A DNA stretch of 64,000 bases from Gilvimarinus chinensis DSM 19667. GTDB lineage: Bacteria; Pseudomonadota; Gammaproteobacteria; Pseudomonadales; Cellvibrionaceae. A model generated the notes under the pieces. It did no database searches. It was not told where the DNA came from and saw only the letters and a program-made list of their open reading frames with translations. The position numbers and the translations under genes are program-made. The stretch is from positions 1 to 64,000 of the forward strand of contig NZ_KB898712.1 of the NCBI RefSeq assembly GCF_000377745.1, in the 5' to 3' direction. This document shows positions 1-7,134 of the stretch, in pieces. Position 1 is the stretch's first letter, and the number at the start of each line of letters is the position of its first letter.

Positions 1-495
1 CGGCCCAACCAGAAATGGGTCACGGACATTACCTACGTCTGGGTTCGACACCAATGGCTCTACCTGGCGACGGTCATGGACCTCTATTCACGTCGTATTA
101 TTGGCTGGAGCCTGGATACGAGTATGACAGAGCAGCTGATCACGCAGGCGATGCAAATGGCCATCGATGCTCGTGAGGCAGCCCCAGGCTTGATTGTTCA
201 CTCAGATCGGGGCACGCAGTATCGCTCAAACAGCTACGTTAGCTTTCTCGAGAGACACGGCATCACTCGGAGCATGAGCAGAAAGGGAAATTGCTGGGAC
301 AATGCCGTCATGGAATCTTTCTATGCTCGACTCAAAGTTGAGCTGATCTACGCCAATTGCTATCAGTCGATTGCCGAAGCGAGATCGGGTATATTTGGTT
401 ACATTGAAATTTTTTACAATCGCAAAAGAAGGCATTCTGCAAACGACGGGGTAAGTCCTGTTGAGTTTGAAGAGAAGACAGCTATCGCTGCATAG
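1..495 (+). CDS. IS3-family transposase OrfB, C-terminal part (5' truncated by window)
   Basis: The frame is open from base 1 and encodes the rve-type DDE integrase core that performs copy-out/paste-in transposition. All three catalytic acidic residues can be recognised: the first Asp in the W-V-T-D-I-T-Y motif just after the window start, the second Asp in V-H-S-D-R-G-T-Q-Y, and the Glu in N-A-V-M-E-S-F. The C-terminal Y-N-x-x-R-x-H-S motif and the S-P-V-E-F tail are also typical. Nothing visible is broken, so the enzyme could be active if orfA and the N-terminus are intact outside the window. No start codon is given because the gene begins upstream. Confidence 0.93.
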   Translation, partial: RPNQKWVTDITYVWVRHQWLYLATVMDLYSRRIIGWSLDTSMTEQLITQAMQMAIDAREAAPGLIVHSDRGTQYRSNSYVSFLERHGITRSMSRKGNCWDNAVMESFYARLKVELIYANCYQSIAEARSGIFGYIEIFYNRKRRHSANDGVSPVEFEEKTAIAA

Positions 496-1468
496 GTACG
501 GTGTCTATTTTTTGTGGGGAACACCACTTCATAACGCCGTAGATCATGTGAACCAGCTTCCTCATGCTGACGCCAATAATCGCTTTAGGTGTCAGCCCTC
601 TTGCCTCAAGTCTTATTGATGCTGCAATGATGACGGGGTTGAAGCGCTTGGCAACCATGCCGGGCATAAAAAGAGCTTTCCTTGCAGCATTATGTCCAGT
701 GCGTGACAGGCTACTTCGCCCATTGATCGATGTCCCGGACTGCTTTTGTTTTGGTGTGACGCCTATAAACGCCGCTAATGCTTTGGCACTCTTAAAGCGT
801 CTTACGTCGCCAATATATGCCAAAAACTGGGAGGTGGCCCGGCGCCCCATACCTGGTATGCTTTCAATGAGATCAGCATCCCTCTTGAGTTCAGGGTTTC
901 CATCAATATGATCATCGATCTTAGATTGAATCGAGAGAATCTGTTTTTCAAGCCAATGAACATGATCTATTATCATGTCTTTAACTGCGACTTCACAAGT
1001 CTCAGACAGGCCCTCGATTCTATTGAGTTCTTGTTGCTTCATATCGGATAGTGCCTGGAGCCTATCTACCAAGGCTCTAAGCTCCCTGATTGCTGGAGTC
1101 GGCGGCTGCCAAATCTCCAGTTCCGCATGCAATGCGAACCGAGCAATTAGCTTTGCATCAGCGCTGTCGGTCTTATTCCTCGATAGCTCACTTTTTGCAA
1201 ACCCTGATATCCTTGCCGGGTTTACGACACTGACGCGCCAATCGTTTTCGCTCAGGTGTATTGCGATGGCTTCTCTATAGGGGCCAGTGGCTTCAAGTGC
1301 AACAGGCGCTTCTTGGCTAATACCCTGAGCTTCTAGCCATCTGATTAGCTCCTTGTGGCCATTAGGTGTATTGCTAAGAACCTTACTTTTGTATTTGCCT
1401 TCACGAGCAATACAAACATCGAGTTTTTTCTTCGAAACATCAATACCAACGGCAACATCATTCATCAT
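482..1468 (-). CDS. IS110-family transposase with 3' end altered by the IS3 junction
   Basis: This 328-residue protein is a DEDD (RuvC-like) recombinase of the IS110 type. Asp10 in V-G-I-D-V-S-K, Glu59 in L-E-A-T-G-P-Y, and Asp101 and Asp104 in K-T-D-S-A-D-A-K form the acidic set. The C-terminal Transposase_20 part (I-P-G-M-G-R-R, then the S-G-T-S-I-N-G-R-S Ser region) follows. The start ATG at 1468 has GAGG six bases upstream. The frame reaches the usual final motif M-I-Y-G-V-M-K, then a Trp codon at 524-526. It continues for 13 residues encoded by the IS3 terminal repeat and the end of orfB before stopping at 482. The natural last residues and the right end of the IS110 element are therefore missing, so mobility is doubtful although the catalytic core looks intact. 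Confidence 0.88.
   Translation of the reverse strand: MMNDVAVGIDVSKKKLDVCIAREGKYKSKVLSNTPNGHKELIRWLEAQGISQEAPVALEATGPYREAIAIHLSENDWRVSVVNPARISGFAKSELSRNKTDSADAKLIARFALHAELEIWQPPTPAIRELRALVDRLQALSDMKQQELNRIEGLSETCEVAVKDMIIDHVHWLEKQILSIQSKIDDHIDGNPELKRDADLIESIPGMGRRATSQFLAYIGDVRRFKSAKALAAFIGVTPKQKQSGTSINGRSSLSRTGHNAARKALFMPGMVAKRFNPVIIAASIRLEARGLTPKAIIGVSMRKLVHMIYGVMKWCSPQKIDTVPMQR
502..526 (+). repeat. Putative right terminal inverted repeat of the IS3 element
   Basis: A 25-bp stretch seven bases after the orfB stop carries the TGTCTATTTTTT...GGGG pattern and ends in CA. Its distance from orfB and its composition match an IS3-family right end. The left partner lies outside the window, so the inverted-repeat pairing could not be confirmed here. 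The last 13 sense codons of the neighbouring IS110 frame, and its stop, lie within or beyond this repeat. Confidence 0.6.
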
Positions 1469-1537
1469 ATGCGTCCTCGTATTCAGTCTTGAAATACGTT
1501 AGCCTAAGTTACCCTTCGAAATGGATGAACGAAAAAA

Positions 1538-1604
1538 CAGATCGGTAGACTTATCTGACCCTCAGCTTCTACGAACTTCGGCCTTGTCAGCCTCAACCGA
1601 TCTG
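1538..1604. repeat. Inverted repeat CAGATCGGT...ACCGATCTG upstream of the IS110 transposase
   Basis: CAGATCGGT at 1538-1546 is the exact complement of ACCGATCTG at 1596-1604, with 49 bases between. It lies 70-136 bases upstream of the IS110 transposase start. In IS110-group elements the 5' non-coding end carries the structured bridge RNA, so this could be part of that end. It could also be an unrelated hairpin at the junction with the neighbouring fragment. The IS110 left boundary was not located. Confidence 0.4.
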
Positions 1605-1879
1605 GCCGCTGCATCAGGTATAGCATCCTGATTATCATCGACATGGTCAATATACGAGGTCTTGAATTGTGAATCCTCGTGGGCTTTTATTATTTTACTC
1701 ACAGAAGAGTAATGTAACCCAAAGTACTCAGCTATTTTTTTCATTTTATATCCACCCGAAAGCCAGGCGGCTACTATCACTTCATTGCGTGATTCGGATG
1801 ATCTTTCATAGTCACTCAGGAAATTTGAAAGGATCAGGTCTTGAATGGTGAATTCAGATCTGACCAGAAGTTTTTTCAA
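1562..1879 (-). pseudogene. C-terminal helix-turn-helix fragment of a REP-associated/Y1-type transposase
   Basis: About 105 residues are open from a TTG without a Shine-Dalgarno. The middle (S-R-N-E-V-I-V-A-A-W-L-S-G-G-Y, then M-K-K-I-A-E-Y-F-G-L-H-Y-S-S-V-S-K-I-I) strongly resembles the C-terminal helix-turn-helix tail found on many Y1/REP-associated tyrosine transposases. The catalytic HUH domain is absent. The Q-F-K-T motif that often ends such proteins is here followed by about 31 unrelated residues up to the stop at 1562, so the 3' part probably belongs to a neighbouring element. The call is a stranded remnant. A small free-standing DNA-binding protein cannot be ruled out. Confidence 0.55.
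1657..1853. repeat. Pair of 18-bp direct repeats (1657-1674 and 1836-1853)
   Basis: AGGTCTTGAATTGTGAAT at 1657-1674 and AGGTCTTGAATGGTGAAT at 1836-1853 match at 17 of 18 positions in the same orientation, with starts 179 bases apart. They bracket exactly the helix-turn-helix coding fragment. They could be element ends, a duplicated insertion target, or conserved coding and end motifs of a REP-transposase unit. Confidence 0.7.
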
Positions 1880-1905
1880 CGACCGGAAACTTCACTTTAT
1901 TAGTT

Positions 1906-2253
1906 TTAATTATTTTCAGAAAAAGGCTTACCGGAAAAATAATCTTGCATCCACTCAAACAACACCTCAACGTTTACCTCAGACAACCGCTTACGCTGAA
2001 ACTGGTCACTGGCTTCAACATCCAAATTGGCAAATTGATAGAGCAGCATACCTTGCTCCTCGTCATGCAGTATCAACATAATGCGCTTGCGTGTTCGCAG
2101 GCAGTCAATTGTCATCACATCGGCTGGAATACCGGTATCGCGCAAACCACGTCGCACCGCTACCACCGGGTTAATGTCTTGATGGGTCTGTTGGATTTTA
2201 GTATGAGCTTCGGTGATTTGGTCGGACAAGGTTTTTAACGGATCTTCAGCCAT
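1906..2253 (-). CDS. Conserved-looking small cytoplasmic protein of unknown function
   Basis: The protein has 115 residues, with no signal peptide, membrane segment or cysteine-rich site. The ATG at 2253 is preferred to the TTG four codons upstream because GGAG then lies six bases before it. The N-terminal third is a short amphipathic helical stretch (T-L-S-D-Q-I-T-E-A-H-T-K-I). The rest mixes strands and helices around the R-T-R-K-R-I-M-L-I-L-H-D-E motif and ends in an acidic/aromatic helix. I do not recognise the family. Composition and Shine-Dalgarno look like a real host gene, not part of the adjacent mobile-element remnants. Confidence 0.6.
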   Translation of the reverse strand: MAEDPLKTLSDQITEAHTKIQQTHQDINPVVAVRRGLRDTGIPADVMTIDCLRTRKRIMLILHDEEQGMLLYQFANLDVEASDQFQRKRLSEVNVEVLFEWMQDYFSGKPFSENN

Positions 2254-2382
2254 GAAACGCTCCAAAATAATAGGACACTTAGACTAACAGAGTCGGCAGT
2301 ATTTTATAAATTGGAGAGCACACGGATAAGATCTGATATGGCTACGAAGCACCGCTCTTAACCCCCCCGTAGATCCAGCCGA

Positions 2383-2665
2383 GCGGAGGCCTATTTTGGG
2401 GGTTAATCGCGCATGGAGGAGGTGAATGTTGCGAAGCAACAGAGAGGCCAGCCTGGGCTGTGCGCGATTAAGGAAAAACGCGTGGACCGCGATTTTTTCC
2501 GACCGTCAAAATAGGTCGGAGCGAGGGAAGCCGAAGGCCGGGATCTTTTGGGGGACAGTTTGACGTGAAGGGATTCACTAATGCCGTGGGCGCAGGACGC
2601 GCAGGAACGGCCTGGCTACTTCTTTGCTCATCAAAGAAGTAGCTCGCCGTAAGGCGAAACACCCC
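2383..2665. repeat. Structured intergenic repeat, copy A
   Basis: This gene-free stretch between 2254 and 2680 is dense in inverted repeats. TTAATCGCGCA at 2403-2413 pairs perfectly with TGCGCGATTAA at 2461-2471 and encloses the small hairpin TGTTGC-GAA-GCAACA. TCCGACC near 2498 pairs with GGTCGGA near 2513. The hairpin GGCTACTTCTTTG...CAAAGAAGTAGCTCGCC lies near 2612-2645, followed by a GC-rich tail. The last hairpin and short motifs such as GAGCGAGGGAA recur, in opposite orientation, on the other side of the next gene (4372-4600). Confidence 0.6.
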
Positions 2666-2680
2666 GCCGGGAGGCAAACA

Positions 2681-4270
2681 TCAAACCGGACTCCCAATCC
2701 CCCCATCACAAATCGGATTCATCGCCGTCAACCGATCCATCAAGGTCGCATTCCCCAACCCATGCTGGGGAAACAGCGTGGGGAAAAGGTGTTGTTCGTT
2801 ATGCAGCGCCATATAATTCAGCACCAGGGTTTCCACCAACAAATTCACATTGTTAGCCGCAGGGCTGGAGGCGGTTTCTACGTCGCCGCTGCGGCGCATG
2901 TAGCCCAGTTGTTGATGCACGGCTTGCTCTTCCAGCGAGCCGCCGACAATACCGGGGCGGCCATTGGGGTTGTAGACCAAAAAGAAGCTGGCGGCGGTTT
3001 GTTGGTTGTCGCCGGTCCAGACGCCTTTGCCGCGCCCTTCGGCGGAGTTATCCAGCATGCCGTTGGAAAATACCGAGCCGTCGGAGAAGACGTAAATCAT
3101 GACCGGCACGCCCACGCGGGCGGCGTATTCAATGCAGGCGCCAATGCAGCGCCCGGCGCGCAGGTCGCGGATTTCGCCGGTGGCGCGGTCGCCGGTGTGG
3201 TAGTCGTAACCGCCCATGGTAATGGTGCCCGCACCGGCGTAGCCGTTCACCACCAGCTTCATGACCGAGGCGGCCTTGCGGAATTCGCCGTCGGAGTCGA
3301 ACTCGTCAAAACTGAAAATACCGGCGGGGCCGACAATGTCCGGGTCGGCGACTGGGTCGATAGCGGCGGGGTTGCCGAAGCGGTCGGCGAGGTCCGCGCT
3401 TTTGACATAGCCGCAGCGCATTAAGTCTTTTAATACCGTGTCGCGCACACTGCCGGTATTGACCGCGCCCAGCTTGGCGTTGCTGATGCGGTACATGGAT
3501 TCCATTACCGCGACTGTGTCCGACTGGCTGAGCAGGCCCACTAAATCGCCTACATCCACCAGGCCCGAGACATCGCTGGGGCGGTCCACTTTGGTGGGGC
3601 GCACTTCGGGGTTAATCAGCATTTCGGGGGCTAGAGAATTACCACCCGAATCGCTGGCGCGCGAGCCGATGAGTGCCAGCAGCGAGCCGTTGGCACCCAC
3701 GCGGTTAATGCCGTACATGGGGTTGTGGGGGTTGTTGCCGGTGTCGTTTTCCGAGCGCGCGGGAATCACCGCACCGTTGACACTGGCGGCGCGCTCCGCG
3801 CCAATGCGCTCTAAAATACCGCGCAGCATTTGGCTGTCGGAATGAAAGGCCAGGCCTAAATCCTGATTAATAAAATCGCCCTGCCCGCTTTGCGGGGTCA
3901 TATCCCCAGGCAAACCCTGTTTGCTGTAACCAGCGGTAGAGAGAAAATCCATTTGCCCACCGGGGCCGCCCACTAATACGTTAGAGCCCGCAATATTGGC
4001 ACCGCCTGCTAAATCAAAACAGATAAACGGAATTTTACCCGCGCCCTGGGTGGCTATGCCGCAGGCATCGCGCATGGCGGCCAAATCCGACGACAGTGCC
4101 GCTTCGGCCTGGCGTGGGTTGGCAAACAGGCTAAAGGCGCTGCCGCCCAATACCGCTGCCGTGCCTTTGTGAAAGCCCTGGCAGATCATATCGCGCCGGG
4201 TGATGGGGCGGCTGTGATCATTGAGTTTTAGCGGTGCATCTGGGTGCAGGGGTTGTTTGTTTTTACGCAT
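2681..4270 (-). CDS. DUF1501-like exported protein with twin-arginine signal
   Basis: This 529-residue exported protein is read from ATG 4270, which has CAGGAG at normal spacing; the frame is open 22 codons further upstream without support. Arg-Arg at 25-26 (P-I-T-R-R-D-M-I) followed by a small-residue stretch ending near A-E-A is a Tat-type signal, so it is probably exported folded. The mature part (F-D-L-A-G-G-A-N-I-A, later H-N-P-M-Y-G-I-N-R and G-G-Y-D-Y-H-T-G) resembles the DUF1501/alkaline-phosphatase-like group. In planctomycetes and myxobacteria that group is often encoded beside DUF1588-type haem proteins, as here (7135-8340). No CxxCH is present. Family membership is by resemblance and no substrate is known. 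Structured repeats lie on both sides. Confidence 0.6.
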   Translation of the reverse strand: MRKNKQPLHPDAPLKLNDHSRPITRRDMICQGFHKGTAAVLGGSAFSLFANPRQAEAALSSDLAAMRDACGIATQGAGKIPFICFDLAGGANIAGSNVLVGGPGGQMDFLSTAGYSKQGLPGDMTPQSGQGDFINQDLGLAFHSDSQMLRGILERIGAERAASVNGAVIPARSENDTGNNPHNPMYGINRVGANGSLLALIGSRASDSGGNSLAPEMLINPEVRPTKVDRPSDVSGLVDVGDLVGLLSQSDTVAVMESMYRISNAKLGAVNTGSVRDTVLKDLMRCGYVKSADLADRFGNPAAIDPVADPDIVGPAGIFSFDEFDSDGEFRKAASVMKLVVNGYAGAGTITMGGYDYHTGDRATGEIRDLRAGRCIGACIEYAARVGVPVMIYVFSDGSVFSNGMLDNSAEGRGKGVWTGDNQQTAASFFLVYNPNGRPGIVGGSLEEQAVHQQLGYMRRSGDVETASSPAANNVNLLVETLVLNYMALHNEQHLFPTLFPQHGLGNATLMDRLTAMNPICDGGIGSPV

Positions 4271-4371
4271 GGGGTGGCTCCTGGGCCTTATTGCGTTGCT
4301 TCGTTTTTTGGTGTTTGGCTTTTGGTCGCCAAACACTGATTCAACATATTGCTGAATTTTTAATTCGCTTT

Positions 4372-4600
4372 TTGTTTGCCCGTGTCGCCGGGCGTGGCGA
4401 GTTACTTTTTAATCAAAAAGTAACCAAAAGATTTGCCCAACAATGGGCCCCTGGCGGGGTTCCCTCGTTCCAGCTGATTTTAGCGGTCGGTCTAAATCGC
4501 ACATCCTTGTGCGCTTAGACCTTTCGCGCTCGTCCAGAGCGCTCAACCCCTAAAATCAGCTTCCACTCGGCTCCATTGTAATCGGGCGAACCCCACACGG
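4372..4600. repeat. Structured intergenic repeat, copy B, inverted relative to copy A
   Basis: Most of the 388-bp gap 4271-4658 is structured. A hairpin with arms GAGTTACTTTTT and AAAAAGTAACC lies near 4400-4428. AGCTGATTTTAG at 4472-4483 pairs perfectly with CTAAAATCAGCT at 4550-4561. Inside that arm pair are TCTAA(A)TCGCACA...TGTGCGCTTAGA (4491-4519) and GCGCTC-GTCCA-GAGCGC (4526-4542). Read on the minus strand, the order (large stem, GGAACGAGGGAA, TCTTTTGGTTACTT hairpin, CTCGCC) parallels copy A at 2383-2665. I infer a dispersed repeat family. Confidence 0.6.
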
Positions 4601-4658
4601 TTCCACGCTGTTTTCTCTGTATTAAAACTCTAAATCAAAGCGCACCAACAAAAAAATC

Positions 4659-7133
4659 TTAATGCACCAACATTATGGCGCTGCCAAGTGCGGCGGCGCA
4701 GGTGGCTTTTACGGCGGTGGCGGTGCGTTGGGCGTTGCAGTTGTTGCCGCAGTTGGCCATGGTGTCTATTAAACCGTTTAGTTCTTCGCGCACTACCGCA
4801 GGTTCGGCCTGGTTGTTTAGGCTGGTGCCGTTTACTTCACCCCCAACCAGTGCGTTTAACAGCGGGTCGATTATTTGCGCGCGGCCGGTGGTGTTAAAGG
4901 CTTGGGCCGGGGCGGCGTTGAAGTTAAAGCCGGTAAAAAAGTCGCTGCGTTTGTCTGCGTCGTTGACCAGGGCGTTGCAGTAGGCGACGGCCAGTTGGGT
5001 TATGCCCATTTGCTGGGCGGCGACGAAGCCGTCTAGTTGCGCGGCGACCGGCAGTTGCTGTTCCACTTTTTCGTAGGTGGCGCGCACGGCATCGGTGTTG
5101 TGGCTGATGCCGGTCATGGCCGCCAGGGACTGGTTAATGGCGGCGAAGGTTTTAATGCCTATGCGCGGCTGGTCGGCAATGTCGGCGGCCGGTTGGGGCG
5201 CGGGTGGTTCGGCCTCTACTCGCACGTATTCGTGCTCGCCTAAGCGATCGAAGGTTAAAAAGAAGGTGTCCAGCTCGCTGCCCTGCTCCAGGCCGATGAC
5301 TGCGCCCTGGCGGGATAAGTCCTGCTTGCCGTCTACATAGTCGGCGGCGTTAATCTCGGTGTCCAGCGCGGCGAATACCTGGCCGACGATAGCTTCGCGG
5401 CCGTTGATGCCGATGCGAATGCCTTCGAGATCAACGGTGGGAATAGGCTCGTCCCCCAGGCTGGCAAAGAAAGGCTCGCTGAACAGGTAGCTGTAGTCGT
5501 CAAACTGCTGCACCTGAAACACCACATAGGCCTGGCTTAAACCAATTTTGTCGCTTACATCAAACAGCAAATAATATTTTTGCCCTACACCTACCTCGTA
5601 GTTGGCGGCAATGGCCTCGGGCGGCAGGGCGCGGTTGTGAATGGCCAGAAAACGCAGGCTACCTTTCCACAAGCGATCCGATGACACCTCGTTACCCACC
5701 ACCAGGGCGTAGCTGGAGTCCCACTCGTTGAGGTTGCCGGGTTCGGTTTCATCCACATCGCCGGTGTACTCGCCGTTAACGTAAATGCGGCGGCCGTTGA
5801 CCGGGTCAAAGGTGATGACGGCATGTTGCAGGCTGGCCTGCAAACGCTCGTCGGCATCGGCGGTGGACAGCGCGGGCATGCCGTTGCCGTCGGTGGTAGA
5901 GCTGCGGTGGAAAAAGTCGTAGTTGTAGAGGGTTTGCCCCAAGGTAAAGTTGCGCACCTGGGTGCTGCCCGAGTAGCTGACAATGCGCGCCTCTTCCTGG
6001 GTGACGTTATCGGGGATGACCCAGGTTTCGATGGTGTATTCACCGGTGGCGGTGATTAAATCGAACAGCTTGCGGCTGGCGGCGGTAGAGGCCTGAGCCT
6101 TGCCGTCGATAATGCGCAGCCCCCAGCTGGACATCCACTCCACATCGCCGCTGATGGTTAAATCGGCGGCGGGCTCTACCCCGCTGATGTCGTAGGCCAC
6201 ACTGCCCTCGCCGGTTTTAAATTCGTATTTGGCGATAACATCAGTTTCCACCCGACCGCCGGAGCTGGCGATAATGCCATCGCTCAGTTGCAGGGCTTTG
6301 CTGATTACGAGGTCCGGATTGACTTCGGTGACCGGCAAACTGTTTACAAAGCTTTCAATCGCGCCTTGCATGGCGGCGGCATCGGATTGGCAGTTGCCGC
6401 TCCAACAGTTGTGGCTTTCCAGCCCCAGGCGCTGTACCAGGCGTGAGTCGGCGGGGCTGTCCAGGCGAATGCGGCTGCGCGCTGCGTCGTAAGAGACTTG
6501 TACATCGCTGCTGCCCAAATAGGGTTGCTGCTGGGTGGGCGCGCTTTCGGCGTGACAGCCGCTGCAGTATTGGGTAAGCAGCGGGTAGACGGTGCTGCTA
6601 AAGGTACCGGGCTCGGGGGTAAAGTTTTTGCTTTGCCCTACGTCTTTCTCTACCGGCGGAATCAGTACAATTTTGTTACTGAGCGAGCCGGTGCTGCTGG
6701 CCCAGTCGGTAATGTAGCCCTCAATAATATCGGCGCAGGCGGTGGCGCTGTCCAACCAGCAGTTGTGACCGCCCGCCACCTTGGTAACCAGGGTGGATAA
6801 TTGCGGCGTGCCCAAATCCACTAATGGCTCGCCCGCGCCGTAGGCCTGGTTGATATCGTCACTGCGCACAAAGCGGGGCAGTTGGCCGCCGGTGCCGTGG
6901 CAACTGCCGCAGCGCTCCTGCGTGGCCAGGTTGTCCCAAATGTTCAGCTTGTACAGCTGGATATCGTCGGTTTGCGGTGCCGGGCCGTCGTAGCTTAAGC
7001 CAGTATCACCGCCGCCGGTATCCGGGTTGACGTTGGGTGTAGTGGCCTCGCCGCTGTCGGAGCCGCAGCCTGCCAATAAAGCCGAGCCGAGCAGTAAAGA
7101 CGCAAATAACAGGTGTGGTTTAAGCGCCGCCAT
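4659..7133 (-). CDS. Di-haem c-type lipoprotein with LamG-like domain
   Basis: This 824-residue envelope protein starts at ATG 7133, which has AAGGG eight bases upstream; a GTG three codons earlier would overlap the preceding gene. Residues 1-23 are a lipoprotein signal ending in L-L-A-G-C. A Gly/Asp/Thr-rich tether follows. Two c-type haem sites are visible: C-G-S-C-H at 75-79 and C-S-G-C-H at 190-194. Extra Cys pairs (H-N-C-W, and N-C-W-S-G-N-C) follow each haem module. About 300-520 looks like a LamG/concanavalin-type jelly roll (Y-T-I-E-T-W-V-I, R-R-I-Y-V-N-G-E-Y). The last 200 residues are helical and end with a short Cys-rich segment (N-C-G-N-N-C). Likely a membrane-anchored electron-transfer and ligand-binding protein, co-transcribed with 7135-8340. 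Substrate unknown. Confidence 0.75.
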   Translation of the reverse strand: MAALKPHLLFASLLLGSALLAGCGSDSGEATTPNVNPDTGGGDTGLSYDGPAPQTDDIQLYKLNIWDNLATQERCGSCHGTGGQLPRFVRSDDINQAYGAGEPLVDLGTPQLSTLVTKVAGGHNCWLDSATACADIIEGYITDWASSTGSLSNKIVLIPPVEKDVGQSKNFTPEPGTFSSTVYPLLTQYCSGCHAESAPTQQQPYLGSSDVQVSYDAARSRIRLDSPADSRLVQRLGLESHNCWSGNCQSDAAAMQGAIESFVNSLPVTEVNPDLVISKALQLSDGIIASSGGRVETDVIAKYEFKTGEGSVAYDISGVEPAADLTISGDVEWMSSWGLRIIDGKAQASTAASRKLFDLITATGEYTIETWVIPDNVTQEEARIVSYSGSTQVRNFTLGQTLYNYDFFHRSSTTDGNGMPALSTADADERLQASLQHAVITFDPVNGRRIYVNGEYTGDVDETEPGNLNEWDSSYALVVGNEVSSDRLWKGSLRFLAIHNRALPPEAIAANYEVGVGQKYYLLFDVSDKIGLSQAYVVFQVQQFDDYSYLFSEPFFASLGDEPIPTVDLEGIRIGINGREAIVGQVFAALDTEINAADYVDGKQDLSRQGAVIGLEQGSELDTFFLTFDRLGEHEYVRVEAEPPAPQPAADIADQPRIGIKTFAAINQSLAAMTGISHNTDAVRATYEKVEQQLPVAAQLDGFVAAQQMGITQLAVAYCNALVNDADKRSDFFTGFNFNAAPAQAFNTTGRAQIIDPLLNALVGGEVNGTSLNNQAEPAVVREELNGLIDTMANCGNNCNAQRTATAVKATCAAALGSAIMLVH

Positions 7134-7134
7134 A

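Larger units (their letters stand above)
1..526 (+). mobile_element. IS3-family insertion sequence, right-hand part
   Basis: The window opens inside the transposase (orfB) of an IS3-family element and the element appears to finish at about 526. The stretch 502-526 begins TGTCTATTTTTTGTGGGG and ends in CA. Read from the other strand it starts TGGTGTTCC, as expected for an IS3-type terminal repeat with TG...CA tips. The left end and orfA lie outside the window. The sequence beyond 526 is the 3' end of an IS110 transposase gene, so this IS3 copy sits in or against another element. Confidence 0.75.

Noticed and set aside
2624-3424. 266-codon plus-strand frame opposite the DUF1501-like gene
   Set aside because: Low-complexity Ala/Gly/Val/His translation typical of antisense frames in GC-rich genes; the opposite strand has a Tat signal and family features.
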